From CAZKBP01 sp964551015 (GTDB lineage: Bacteria > Bacteroidota > Bacteroidia > Cytophagales > Microscillaceae), in NCBI GenBank assembly GCA_964551015.1, contig CAZKBP010000016.1, positions 57,736-121,735 on the forward strand: a stretch of 64,000 nucleotides of DNA, in the 5' to 3' direction. A model generated the notes under the pieces. It was not told the DNA's origin and searched no databases. It saw nothing but the letters and a program-made list of their open reading frames with translations. The position numbers and the translations under genes were made by a program. Of the stretch, positions 25,724-33,927 are shown piece by piece. How positions within the stretch are numbered: position 1 is the first letter of the stretch; each line of letters opens with the position of its first letter.

Positions 25724-26443
25724 TTAACTATTTTTTCTTAGTTGATTAAGGGCGGCTCGTATGTCTTTGGGGTAAGGTGCCTCCACGGAGATTTTTTCAT
25801 TTTGAAGAGATTGAAATTCTAACTGGAAAGCGTGTAGCGCAAAGCGCGGAATTAAGGGCTGTTCTTCGGTATTTTTTTTAAGATTGTAGTTTTTCTTGAT
25901 TTCTGACAGGTAGAAGGGTTTCCCTCCGTACTGCTCGTCTCCGCTAATCGAGGCTTTGAGTAGAGCAAGATGTATTCTGATTTGGTGCATGCGCCCTGTG
26001 AGTGGGCGACACTCGACTAAGGTGTGTTTTTTAAAAACTTCCAATGTTTGAAAATAAGTCTCCGCGGGTTTTCCAGAGCGATCATCAATCTTGACGATGC
26101 CCTTGGTGAGTGGCAGAATGGCTCGGTTTACGTGTGTTTGTGCAAAATCGTGGAGGCCATCTACTAGGGCGTGGTAGATTTTATTTACCTTTCTTTTTTC
26201 AAATTGCATGGCCAGATTGCGGTAAGCATCTGGGTTTTTGGCCAAGGCCAGTGCGCCTGAGGTTTCTCGGTCCAGGCGGTGGGCTACTTGAATATCTGCC
26301 CAGTAGGTACGGGCTTCTGTGAGTATATTTTGGCGGTCTGTATTGACACGATCGTCTAAGGTAGAGACAAAAGGAGGTTTATTGATGATGATATAGTCAT
26401 CTGTTTCGAATAGGATGGCTTCTTCAAAGTTAAATTTTTTCAT
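25724..26443 (-). CDS. RluA family pseudouridine synthase
   Basis: A 239-residue enzyme converting uridine to pseudouridine in rRNA or tRNA. It has the N-terminal strand ETDDYIIINKPPFVSTL, the catalytic motif VAHRLDRETSGALALAK (Asp), KIYHALVDG and the binding loop ECRPLTGRMHQIRIHL. There is no S4 domain, so it is of the short RluA/RluC-core kind; the target site cannot be told from sequence. The start is the ATG at 26443, three bases after a TATTTTTG element. Confidence 0.92.
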   Translation of the reverse strand: MKKFNFEEAILFETDDYIIINKPPFVSTLDDRVNTDRQNILTEARTYWADIQVAHRLDRETSGALALAKNPDAYRNLAMQFEKRKVNKIYHALVDGLHDFAQTHVNRAILPLTKGIVKIDDRSGKPAETYFQTLEVFKKHTLVECRPLTGRMHQIRIHLALLKASISGDEQYGGKPFYLSEIKKNYNLKKNTEEQPLIPRFALHAFQLEFQSLQNEKISVEAPYPKDIRAALNQLRKNS

Positions 26444-26446
26444 AGG

Positions 26447-26454
26447 CAAAAATA
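26447..26454 (-). promoter_or_regulatory. -7 element TATTTTTG three bases from the rluA-type gene start
   Basis: TATTTTTG-CCT-ATG on the minus strand. As for the AddB-like and padR genes, this predicts a leaderless transcript. No TTG is found at -33. Confidence 0.4.
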
Positions 26455-26499
26455 CTTCTCCAAGCCTGGAGAGCGCATTTTTTGGGGATTAACGGTAGT

Positions 26500-27627
26500 T
26501 TAATTGAGACTTATAAGGGAATTTTCGTCGTCTTGTAGTCTTGGATAAAGTGGAATTTTGACTTTTGCCCGATCTTCTGAGGTAAGCAGGTCAGGGCTCA
26601 CTTTTTTAAGTTTAAAGCTGAAGCTAGTGCCTTGATTTACTTTGCTACTCACTTGAATTTTAGAGTCGTGTGCTTCTAGTATATGCTTCACGATGGCTAA
26701 ACCCAATCCTGAGCCACCCTTGGACTTGGCTCGGCTTTTCTCTACTCGGTAGAATCGCTCAAAAATCCGATCCAGATGTTCGGGAGGTATCCCGGGTCCT
26801 TTATCTTCTACACGGATGAGAATTTCCTTTTCTAATTCCTCGAAAGAGATCAGCACCTGCCCTTTGGCTTGGCTGTATTTGACAGCATTCTCGACCAGAT
26901 TCATCATAACTTGCTGGATGCGTTGAGGGTCGGCCTTCACCCATAGATCGGTGTTGATAGCTGCCTTGATATCTAATTTGATTTTTTTGTGGCGAGCTTG
27001 TTCTTCCAATTGGTCAATCACTTCTTGGCTTCTCTCATAGATATTAAAATGATCTAAGTTCATCGTGATGATGCCTGCTTCCATTTTGGAGAGAGAGAAA
27101 AGGTCTTCCACCAATTTTTGCAGACCATCTAAGCTTTTGGCGGCTTTGTGTAGAAATTTGTAGCGCACACTTTCATCATCAATGGCTCCGTCAATGAGCG
27201 TATGCAAAAAGCCCTGCGCGGCAAAGATAGGCGTTTTCAATTCGTGAGAAACATCCGCTAAAAACTCTCTACGATAGATGGCTAGCTTCTTGAGATGGTC
27301 AATCTCTTTCTGTTTTTTGGAAGCGTAGGAGTAGATTTCGTAATTCAGTTTCTTGATCGGGCTGAGGGTAGGAATTAACCTTTTTTTAGCCACCTTAAAC
27401 TCTTTCTTCTTGAGTTTTTCTAGTACGGCATAGGCTTCATTTACCTCTGATAGCACCAAAAACTCCAAGGTGAAATAAAACAACAAGAAAGAAGAAGAAA
27501 AAGAGATAGCAAAGGCGATGAACAAAACAATAGGGGTAGCACTCTGCTCCAGAGAAAGAAAAGCAGTCGTAATCACAGCTATTGACAGTGCCAAGGCAAA
27601 AGAGACGAGTCTTGAACGAAAGAGCAT
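26500..27627 (-). CDS. Sensor histidine kinase, PhoR type
   Basis: A 375-residue inner-membrane kinase. Two adjacent N-terminal helices (about 8-26 and 32-58) leave almost no periplasmic loop, so sensing is probably membrane-internal or through a partner such as the Pst complex. Then come the H-box (FLADVSHELKTPIFAAQGF, His128), the N-box (MMNLVENAVKYS), and the ATP lid (VEDKGPGIPPEHLDRIFERFYRV, GGSGLGLAIVKH). It lies downstream of its response regulator, with 188 bases between. The PhoR assignment rests on the H-box context and the neighbour; the stimulus is not shown by the sequence. Confidence 0.9.
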   Translation of the reverse strand: MLFRSRLVSFALALSIAVITTAFLSLEQSATPIVLFIAFAISFSSSFLLFYFTLEFLVLSEVNEAYAVLEKLKKKEFKVAKKRLIPTLSPIKKLNYEIYSYASKKQKEIDHLKKLAIYRREFLADVSHELKTPIFAAQGFLHTLIDGAIDDESVRYKFLHKAAKSLDGLQKLVEDLFSLSKMEAGIITMNLDHFNIYERSQEVIDQLEEQARHKKIKLDIKAAINTDLWVKADPQRIQQVMMNLVENAVKYSQAKGQVLISFEELEKEILIRVEDKGPGIPPEHLDRIFERFYRVEKSRAKSKGGSGLGLAIVKHILEAHDSKIQVSSKVNQGTSFSFKLKKVSPDLLTSEDRAKVKIPLYPRLQDDENSLISLN

Positions 27628-27815
27628 AATTTCAGGTTTATCTTTTCCAATCAGGTCTAATATAACTCACTAAAAATCAGAAACATAATCAGCAATTCTA
27701 AAAAATCTATTCTTCTGGCATTTCAAATATTCAGGGCAGCAGGCATTCTTTCACGAAAAGAAGAAGTGCTGCATAAGGAACTTCCCCTGATCTCAGCCCA
27801 ATAAAACTGACTACC

Positions 27816-28508
27816 TCAATTAGTGGTAGTCAGTTTATATCCTACTCCCTTGACGGTTTTGATATAGCTATTGCCGATTTTTTCGCGCACTTTACGAATA
27901 TGCACATCTACCGTACGAGCCAGTACGTATACATCTGCCCCCCAGATATTTTGCAATAAATCTTCTCGACTGAAGACTTTATTCGGATTTTGGGCTAAAA
28001 AGAACAAGAGTTCAAATTCTTTTTTGGGCAGCGTAATCGGGTCTGCGCCCTTATACACGGTGTAGCTACGTTTATCTATAGTTAGGTCTTCTACCTTGAT
28101 TTTATCCTCTTGCTTGTTTTTCTTGAGTTCACGCCGAAAGAGTGCTCCAATACGGCTAATGAGCGCGCGGGGTTTGATGGGTTTGATGATATAATCATCA
28201 GCTCCTACGTCAAAAGCGGCTACCTCAGAGTATTCTTCTACCCGAGCCGTCAGAAAGATGATATAAGTTTCTGACAGTTCTGGCAATTCTCTCAGTAAGC
28301 GACTAGTTTCTACCCCGTCCATATGTGGCATCATAATATCCATAAGAATGAGGTCAGGCAGAAAACCCTTGGCGGTTTTGATGGCTTCTTTGCCATTTTG
28401 AGCTGATTTCACCTCATAACCAGCTCTTTCCAAGTTGTATTGTAAGAGTTCGATAATGTCTGGTTCATCATCTACCACGAGCACTTTATACGTGGGCTTG
28501 CCTTCCAT
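27816..28508 (-). CDS. OmpR/PhoB family response regulator
   Basis: A 230-residue two-domain regulator. The receiver carries VVDDEPDI (acidic pair), the phosphorylated Asp57 in DLILMDIMMPHMDG, FLTAR and the switch Lys in DDYIIKPIKP. The C-terminal winged helix shows LPKKEFELLFFLAQNPNKVFSREDLLQNIWG and RTVDVHIRKVREKIG. It forms a two-component system with the downstream kinase. Similar Bacteroidota proteins belong to the PhoB/RprY-like group; which one cannot be decided here. Confidence 0.94.
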   Translation of the reverse strand: MEGKPTYKVLVVDDEPDIIELLQYNLERAGYEVKSAQNGKEAIKTAKGFLPDLILMDIMMPHMDGVETSRLLRELPELSETYIIFLTARVEEYSEVAAFDVGADDYIIKPIKPRALISRIGALFRRELKKNKQEDKIKVEDLTIDKRSYTVYKGADPITLPKKEFELLFFLAQNPNKVFSREDLLQNIWGADVYVLARTVDVHIRKVREKIGNSYIKTVKGVGYKLTTTN

Positions 28509-29147
28509 ATTTCAATAGTTTTATGATCAATAGTAAAAAGTTTGAGCGAATCGTTAGTTGTATATTTTATCAAAGTTTCAGGCTTCATTCTTCCTGTGAT
28601 TAGATTTTCCCATCTTCTCTGGCCTGATTCAAATATAAAAAAGAAGCTACACTTTGTGCCATCAAGTTGGTGCGCAACCAAGAAAACTTGCTTAACTGCC
28701 TCGCTGCTAATTGGAAATTTTTCTGCTTGCCCCAGCTAAATGAGGTATGATAAACCAATGGCGAGCCCAGAGCAGAAAAAACCACAGCAAAAAGTGCGTA
28801 GCTCTTTGATCTAGGCTTGGGCTTGCTTACAAAATTTATCGAGGAATTGAACAAACAAAGAAAACAGAAGTGCAACTGGTTGTTTATCTGACTACCTCGC
28901 CTATGACAAATCATCCTTCTTTTGGATGAAGAAGACAAGGTAATTAACTTGTGGAAATACGCTGTTTTGAAAACACTCATTGCTATGTATGGAACATAGT
29001 TTATGTTTGGGTCAAATTTAATGAAAATATGTTTTTAATAATAAATTAATCTGCTTAATGTTATTTTAAAATTGTCAGGTAAGTTGACTCTATTATTATT
29101 TCAAGCTAGAATATAATTTAACAAATTTTATATAAAAAAAATACAAA
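28509..29147. other. Intergenic region between the two-component genes and the MazG-like gene
   Basis: 639 bases without a confident gene. A 126-codon minus-strand frame (28600-28980) exists, but its first half has an unlikely composition (Ser, His, Cys and Lys rich), and it has no clear ribosome binding site or homology. Its last 45 codons look more protein-like, so an eroded gene is possible. From about 29020 onward the DNA is very A/T rich and probably carries the MazG-like gene's promoter. Confidence 0.4.
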
Positions 29148-29477
29148 ATGACCATAGAAGAAGCACAAAAAATCGTAGATCAATGGATAAAAGATAATGG
29201 AATTCGTTATTTTAACGAATTGACCAATACCGCCATTTTGATGGAAGAAGTTGGGGAAGTAGCCCGTTTGATGGCAAGGGTTTATGGCGAACAATCTTTC
29301 AAAGATCCTCAGCAAGCTTATGATTTGGGAGACGAGATGGCCGATGTTCTTTTCGTATTAATTTGTCTGGCCAATCAAACAGGTATTGACTTGACTGAGG
29401 CTCTCCAAAAAAACTTGGACAAAAAAACACGCAGAGATAAAGATCGCCATCAAAATAATGAAAAGCTGAAATCATAA
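29148..29477 (+). CDS. MazG-like nucleotide pyrophosphohydrolase
   Basis: A 109-residue single-domain all-alpha NTP pyrophosphatase. The metal-binding signature is present as ILMEEVGEVARLM and, after a gap, DEMADVLFVLICLAN, with basic residues (KKTRRDKDRH) near the C-terminus. It likely hydrolyses dUTP or other non-canonical NTPs to monophosphates as a house-cleaning enzyme. It is followed after 19 bases by an OmpA-family gene, which may be cotranscribed. Confidence 0.92.
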   Translation: MTIEEAQKIVDQWIKDNGIRYFNELTNTAILMEEVGEVARLMARVYGEQSFKDPQQAYDLGDEMADVLFVLICLANQTGIDLTEALQKNLDKKTRRDKDRHQNNEKLKS

Positions 29478-29496
29478 TTTTCCTAACCACCACCTT

Positions 29497-30660
29497 ATGT
29501 CTTGGAGCAAGCTTGTTTTTTCTGGACTTCTCTTCTTACTCTCTTCGTTCTCGTGGGCGCAAAACCTTGTGCCCAATCCGAGCTTTGAAGCGTATTACGA
29601 TTGTCCAGAATTTTTAGGAAGTGTCAAAAGCTATAATCCTAATTCACCTTGGGGCTTGCTTCCAGAATGGCAGGCCAATCCTCCTGATTGTACCCCTGAT
29701 TATTATCATCCTTGTGGAAGAAGAAAATTTAAGGTGCCGAAAAACCTCTGTGGAAACAGGGCGGCCAAAGACGGAAAAGCTTACGTGGGAATGATCCTTA
29801 GAATCGGAGAGGTACATATTGGTAGTTGGCAAGATTTGTTTTATCGTGAGCATATCACGGCAGGCCTCAAGGATTCTTTGCGCAAAGATCATCGCTATCT
29901 GGTGAGCTTTTACGTATGTTTATCGGAGTATGCTAATTTTGCCATTGGTCATATTGGTGCTTTTTTTAGCAAAAAACCCATTATCATTCACGAAAATCAA
30001 GCCTATACGCCACAAATTTTGAGTTCTCCTCAGGTTATTCAGTCAAAAGAAGATTGGGTTCTTATTCAAGATACCCTGACGGCAAAAGGAGGTGAAAAAT
30101 ACATAACCATTGGCAACTTTGATGATTATCGGCACAAAAAAATTCGCAAAATCGTCTCTTCTCAGAAGCATATCAAAAAATTCAACTTCAACCGAGCCTA
30201 TTATTACCTAGATATGGTTTCGGTCGTAGATTTGGGCTTGTTGCCTCCTCCAAGATTACAGACACCTTCCCTACCCACGCCTCCTGTTTGGAAAGGCCTT
30301 ACGGATTTGCAAGTCGGACAAAAAATCGTCTTAGAAGAAGTTTTCTTTGCTTTCGATCAAGCTGATTTGCTTCCCGCCTCTTTTCCCGAATTGAATCGCC
30401 TCTGTCGTCTATTGGCGCAATATCCCAAGATGAAGATTCGGGTGATAGGGCACACCGATAGTATCGGAACCCAGACCAAAAATCAAATGTTGTCGGAGCA
30501 AAGAGCCCATAGTGTGGTCTCTTATTTACAAAGTCAGGGGATTGCTCCTGAGAGGATGTTTAGCCAAGGATATGGCGAGGATCAACCCATTGACACGAAT
30601 ACTACGCCCGAAGGTCGGCAACAAAATCGCCGAGTGGAGTTTGCTATTTTAGAATATTGA
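29497..30660 (+). CDS. OmpA family outer-membrane protein
   Basis: A 387-residue exported protein: signal peptide (MSWSKLVFSGLLFLLSSFSWAQ), a carbohydrate-binding-like beta domain starting NLVPNPSFEAYYDCPE (residues about 22-255), and a C-terminal OmpA peptidoglycan-binding domain (VFFAFDQADLLP...VIGHTDSIGTQTKNQMLSEQRAHSVVSYL...PEGRQQNRRVEF). The domain order is typical of Bacteroidota cell-wall-anchored proteins rather than of OmpA barrels. It binds peptidoglycan through the Asp/Arg pair of the OmpA domain. A small membrane-protein gene starts four bases after its stop. Confidence 0.92.
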   Translation: MSWSKLVFSGLLFLLSSFSWAQNLVPNPSFEAYYDCPEFLGSVKSYNPNSPWGLLPEWQANPPDCTPDYYHPCGRRKFKVPKNLCGNRAAKDGKAYVGMILRIGEVHIGSWQDLFYREHITAGLKDSLRKDHRYLVSFYVCLSEYANFAIGHIGAFFSKKPIIIHENQAYTPQILSSPQVIQSKEDWVLIQDTLTAKGGEKYITIGNFDDYRHKKIRKIVSSQKHIKKFNFNRAYYYLDMVSVVDLGLLPPPRLQTPSLPTPPVWKGLTDLQVGQKIVLEEVFFAFDQADLLPASFPELNRLCRLLAQYPKMKIRVIGHTDSIGTQTKNQMLSEQRAHSVVSYLQSQGIAPERMFSQGYGEDQPIDTNTTPEGRQQNRRVEFAILEY

Positions 30661-30664
30661 TGTT

Positions 30665-30835
30665 ATGCAAGAGATTATCGTAATTACCCTGTTTATTTTC
30701 GCTCTGGGCTACCTCTGGAGGCAGATTCGTAAAAACTTTCAGAAAGAACAAGAAGGATGCGGAGGGAGTTGTGGAGCAGCTTGCTCAGGAGCCGAGCTGG
30801 AGCGAATGAGTCGTGAAATGGCCAAAAGATCTTAA
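30665..30835 (+). CDS. FeoB-associated-type Cys-rich small membrane protein
   Basis: A 56-residue protein beginning MQEIIVITLFIFALGYLW: one N-terminal membrane helix, then a basic stretch (RQIRKNFQKEQ) and a cysteine cluster GCGGSCGAACSGAEL. This matches the small Cys-rich proteins usually encoded next to the ferrous-iron transporter FeoB. No feoA or feoB lies nearby. It fits tightly between the OmpA-family stop and the GNAT start (four and five bases), which argues for a real operon member. The short length is usual for the family. Confidence 0.8.
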   Translation: MQEIIVITLFIFALGYLWRQIRKNFQKEQEGCGGSCGAACSGAELERMSREMAKRS

Positions 30836-30840
30836 TCCAT

Positions 30841-31323
30841 ATGACATCATCCAATATCTCCATCCGAGAAGCAAAACCAGAAGATATTCCTCAGGTTTAT
30901 CACCTTATTCGTGAGTTGGCCGAATTCGAGCGGGCTTTGCCGGAGGTGGAGAATACGGTTGAACAATTACGAGCAGATGGTTTTGGTAAACATCCCCTTT
31001 ACGGCCTATACGTAGCTCAACAGCAGACCGACCTAATCGGAATGGCTCTCTACTATTATCGCTATTCTACTTGGAAGGGTAAGACCCTTTATTTAGAAGA
31101 TTTGTATGTAAAACCAGATTTTCGGGGTTTAGGTATCGGACAGCGATTACTAGAAAAGTTGGCGCGTAAGGCTCTAGATGAAAATTGCCAAAGAATGCAG
31201 TGGCAAGTACTGGATTGGAACGAATCTGCTATTGCCTTTTACCGGCAGTTGGGAGCAGACTTTGATGCTGAATGGATAAATGTTTTTTTAGATGGCCAAC
31301 AACTTGCTCACTTAGCTTCGTGA
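30841..31323 (+). CDS. GNAT family N-acetyltransferase
   Basis: A 160-residue acetyl-CoA-dependent acetyltransferase. It has IREAKPEDIPQVYHLIRELAEFE at the N-terminus, the strand LEDLYVKPDFRGLGIGQRLLEKL with the pyrophosphate-binding RGLGIG loop, and WNESAIAFYRQLGAD near the end. The N-terminal pattern and the ending resemble the spermidine/diamine acetyltransferase group, so a polyamine or thialysine substrate is plausible. It is the last gene of a likely four-gene unit starting at the MazG-like gene. Confidence 0.9.
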   Translation: MTSSNISIREAKPEDIPQVYHLIRELAEFERALPEVENTVEQLRADGFGKHPLYGLYVAQQQTDLIGMALYYYRYSTWKGKTLYLEDLYVKPDFRGLGIGQRLLEKLARKALDENCQRMQWQVLDWNESAIAFYRQLGADFDAEWINVFLDGQQLAHLAS

Positions 31324-31377
31324 GGCCTAATGGCTTGGGGTTGATGGTTTGTGAGTTTTTGTCTCTGAGCATCCCTG

Positions 31378-31785
31378 CTAGCTTTCCTTCTCAGACGAAG
31401 TAAATTTATCGTTGATTATCTTGTAAAATAGAATAAGTTTCGCATCTGCTATTCTTTCTTTGCTAAGTTCCATTTTCAACCTTTCGGCTACCTTCTGTGA
31501 TTGGACAGGAGTTGCGTTAAGGGCGGCCATCAAATAGCTAAACCCAAAGTCTTGGAAAGCATATTGAATGATCCTTTGAGCCGCTTCGGTCGCCAAGCCG
31601 TGTCTAGTAAAACGAGGGAAAAGCCCGTAGAGAAGCTGAGGTTGAGTTTCCTCGAAAAAATACCATAATCCCACAAAACCAATGAGTGCTAGCGCATCAC
31701 CTCAGCCTCTCGATTCATCTCTATGATATAAAAGGAGGAATATCTTCTATCTTCTTCTAGGCGGTTCTGGAAGAATCCAACAGCC
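31378..31785 (-). pseudogene. Broken GNAT (RimJ/RimL type) acetyltransferase
   Basis: The C-terminal half is intact in one frame (31378-31674): GLWYFFEETQPQLLYGLFPRF, GLATEAAQRIIQYAFQDFGF, SQKVAERLKMELSKE. Upstream, the same domain's beginning is visible in another frame as FYIIEMNREAEVMR, followed at once by a stop (31689-31691). About 50 residues that normally separate these parts are missing, and the frames do not join. So it carries an internal deletion plus a frameshift, not a short functional gene. Confidence 0.6.
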
Positions 31786-32012
31786 GTAGCGCAAAGGACA
31801 TTTTTTATGGCTAGTTTCCAGCAGGCTTATTTTCAAATAAAAATGAGCAAAATAGACCATATTAAAAAGGACATTTTTTCTTTTTGTTTTTTACTTTTAG
31901 GAAAACTTCTCTTGATTCATCTCACTTATCATTTTCTCTCCCAAAACAGTATCCCATAAAAACGCACATTCTCAATAAGAATCATATTTGCCATTCTACT
32001 AAATTATTACTT

Positions 32013-33776
32013 ATGAACATTTTATACAGAAAAACCAACTTACTGAGCCTTATACTCATTGGCGTCTTGGCCTACCTATTCTTAGGAAATCAAGTGCAAG
32101 CACAAATAAATCTATCCGAACCAGGAGACACCTACGAACAGGGCTTCGAGAATATTACGAGCCTAGCGGAGATTGATTGGTCTGTAGAAAATATCAATGA
32201 GGATACCGTTGGTACACTTGCCAATACTTGGTCTGTTATTGGCCCTCTGAATAACGGGCAGGCCACCGCCCGAACTGGCTCTAACTGTGCAGGTTATTTC
32301 TATAATAGTCAGGATGTAAGTATTGGTGCCGATGATTGGTTATTTAGTCCTGCTTTCGTATTGGCAGCAGGGCAGACTTATGATCTGAGTTTTTTTTACG
32401 CGACTATGCCTGCTAATGGAGGGCCTTTTCCAGAGAGATTGAGCTTACATTTGGGTACGGCTCCCCAATCTGATAGTATGCAAACACTTATTTTTGATTA
32501 TGGTGAGTTTGACCATACGGATTATTTGCCTACCACGCAAACCTTTACGGTGCCCGAATCAGGTACTTATTATATAGGTTGGTACGCTTACAGTCGCCCT
32601 GACCAATATATTTTGCGTATTGATGATCTATTATTGAGTAATAGTACTCCCTTTGATAATGACTTGGCTACTATTGGCATCACTACTTCTGCCGATCCCA
32701 GAGATTGTAATACATTTACCGCAAGTACTCCTTTAAGTATTTTATTCGGGAATGTGGGTAATAACGATCAAGACACTTTCAACATAGAATATAGTGTGAG
32801 TAATCAAGATGGCTTGGTTTTAGTTTCGGGAGCTCAAGAAGCTCTGGGCCTAGACAACGGAGATACGCTTACGGTGAATTTGAGTGTAGACCTTTCCTCA
32901 AATGGTTTCTATATCGTCCAAGCCATCACCAGTCTGAAGGGAGATCAAAATCCTGACAATGATACACTCACGGCGGCTTTACTTAATCCCAGAGTAGACT
33001 TGACTGCTGATGAAAGTCAGTTTCAGGAAGATTTTGAAAACATTCCTTCCTTGGGTGCGATTGGGTGGACCACCGAGAATGCAAATAATGATGAAGAGAC
33101 TTGGACGGCTTTCAGTGCCCCAGATTTTGCTAATTCGGGGAGCAACTTTATCATCAATTTTAGAGCAGAGGGGCAGGCTTCCGATGATTGGCTGTATAGC
33201 AATTGCCTAGACCTCAGAGGGGGAGAAACCTATCAGGTTCGTTTTTTTGCAAGAGCCAATGGAGGAACTACTGAAAGCTTCGAGATACAAGTGGGTACTA
33301 GCCCGAGTGCCAGTGCTATGACTCTTATTGAAAGTTACCCCAATTTTAGCACAAATAGCTACACCGAATTCACGGAAATATTTAGCGTACCCACTGATGG
33401 AACCTATTACCTAGGATGGCATATGACCACTCCTGATTTTCAAACAGGTGAAGGCTCAGGAGGGATTCTATTGGATGATATTTCTGTGATCCAGACCGAG
33501 GGAGTTACTGCGCTGGCTAATAATCTTTTATCTAAAACTACCAAAATTGGTCCTAATCCCACTAGTGGCCAACTGACCGTAAATTTGGAGCAAGCGGCAC
33601 CCAGCCCCACCGAGATTCAGGTGCTGACTCAGACTGGTCAAGTCGTATACGAAGTAGCTACTCAAAATACCTCGAGGATATTTGACCTAGATCTATCATT
33701 GCTCCCAGCTGGTCTTTATTTACTCAAAGTACAAACCACGGCAGGTGTTTTAGTCAAGAAAGTAATGGTAGAGTAG
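32013..33776 (+). CDS. Type IX-secreted protein with two choice-of-anchor-J-like domains
   Basis: A 587-residue secreted protein. The signal peptide (MNILYRKTNLLSLILIGVLAYLFLGNQVQAQ) defines the start; 43 further upstream codons are unrelated. Two similar beta-sandwich modules follow, each with the motif SDDWL(F/Y)S...L..G.TY...FF (about residues 35-185 and 340-490), separated by an Ig-like segment. The C-terminal 75 residues form a T9SS type A sorting domain (KIGPNPTSGQLTVNL...LPAGLYLLKVQTTAGVLVKKVMV). Expect export to the cell surface through the PorV/PorU pathway. The modules suggest carbohydrate or protein adhesion. Confidence 0.88.
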   Translation: MNILYRKTNLLSLILIGVLAYLFLGNQVQAQINLSEPGDTYEQGFENITSLAEIDWSVENINEDTVGTLANTWSVIGPLNNGQATARTGSNCAGYFYNSQDVSIGADDWLFSPAFVLAAGQTYDLSFFYATMPANGGPFPERLSLHLGTAPQSDSMQTLIFDYGEFDHTDYLPTTQTFTVPESGTYYIGWYAYSRPDQYILRIDDLLLSNSTPFDNDLATIGITTSADPRDCNTFTASTPLSILFGNVGNNDQDTFNIEYSVSNQDGLVLVSGAQEALGLDNGDTLTVNLSVDLSSNGFYIVQAITSLKGDQNPDNDTLTAALLNPRVDLTADESQFQEDFENIPSLGAIGWTTENANNDEETWTAFSAPDFANSGSNFIINFRAEGQASDDWLYSNCLDLRGGETYQVRFFARANGGTTESFEIQVGTSPSASAMTLIESYPNFSTNSYTEFTEIFSVPTDGTYYLGWHMTTPDFQTGEGSGGILLDDISVIQTEGVTALANNLLSKTTKIGPNPTSGQLTVNLEQAAPSPTEIQVLTQTGQVVYEVATQNTSRIFDLDLSLLPAGLYLLKVQTTAGVLVKKVMVE

Positions 33777-33806
33777 ATACGTTTTCTGTGGTTTGATAGA
33801 CGAAAG

Positions 33807-33841
33807 TGAGTTAAGAGCTTGATATTTCTGGTCTTAACTCA
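33807..33841 (+). terminator. Terminator after the T9SS protein gene
   Basis: TGAGTTAAGA (33807-33816) and TCTTAACTCA (33832-33841) form a 10-bp stem, followed by TTTTATTTT. It separates the T9SS gene from the protease-gasdermin pair. Confidence 0.8.
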
Positions 33842-33927
33842 TTTTATTTTCCACGGGAGAAAATGGGATTTATTCTTTAATTTTACGTAAATACCTGAGA
33901 TGTTCCATTGCCTTTACTCTTTTGAAA

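Noticed and set aside
28600..28980. 126-codon minus-strand frame as a real gene
   Set aside because: Composition of the first half is atypical, no ribosome binding site or family match is apparent. It was kept only as a note on a possibly eroded gene.
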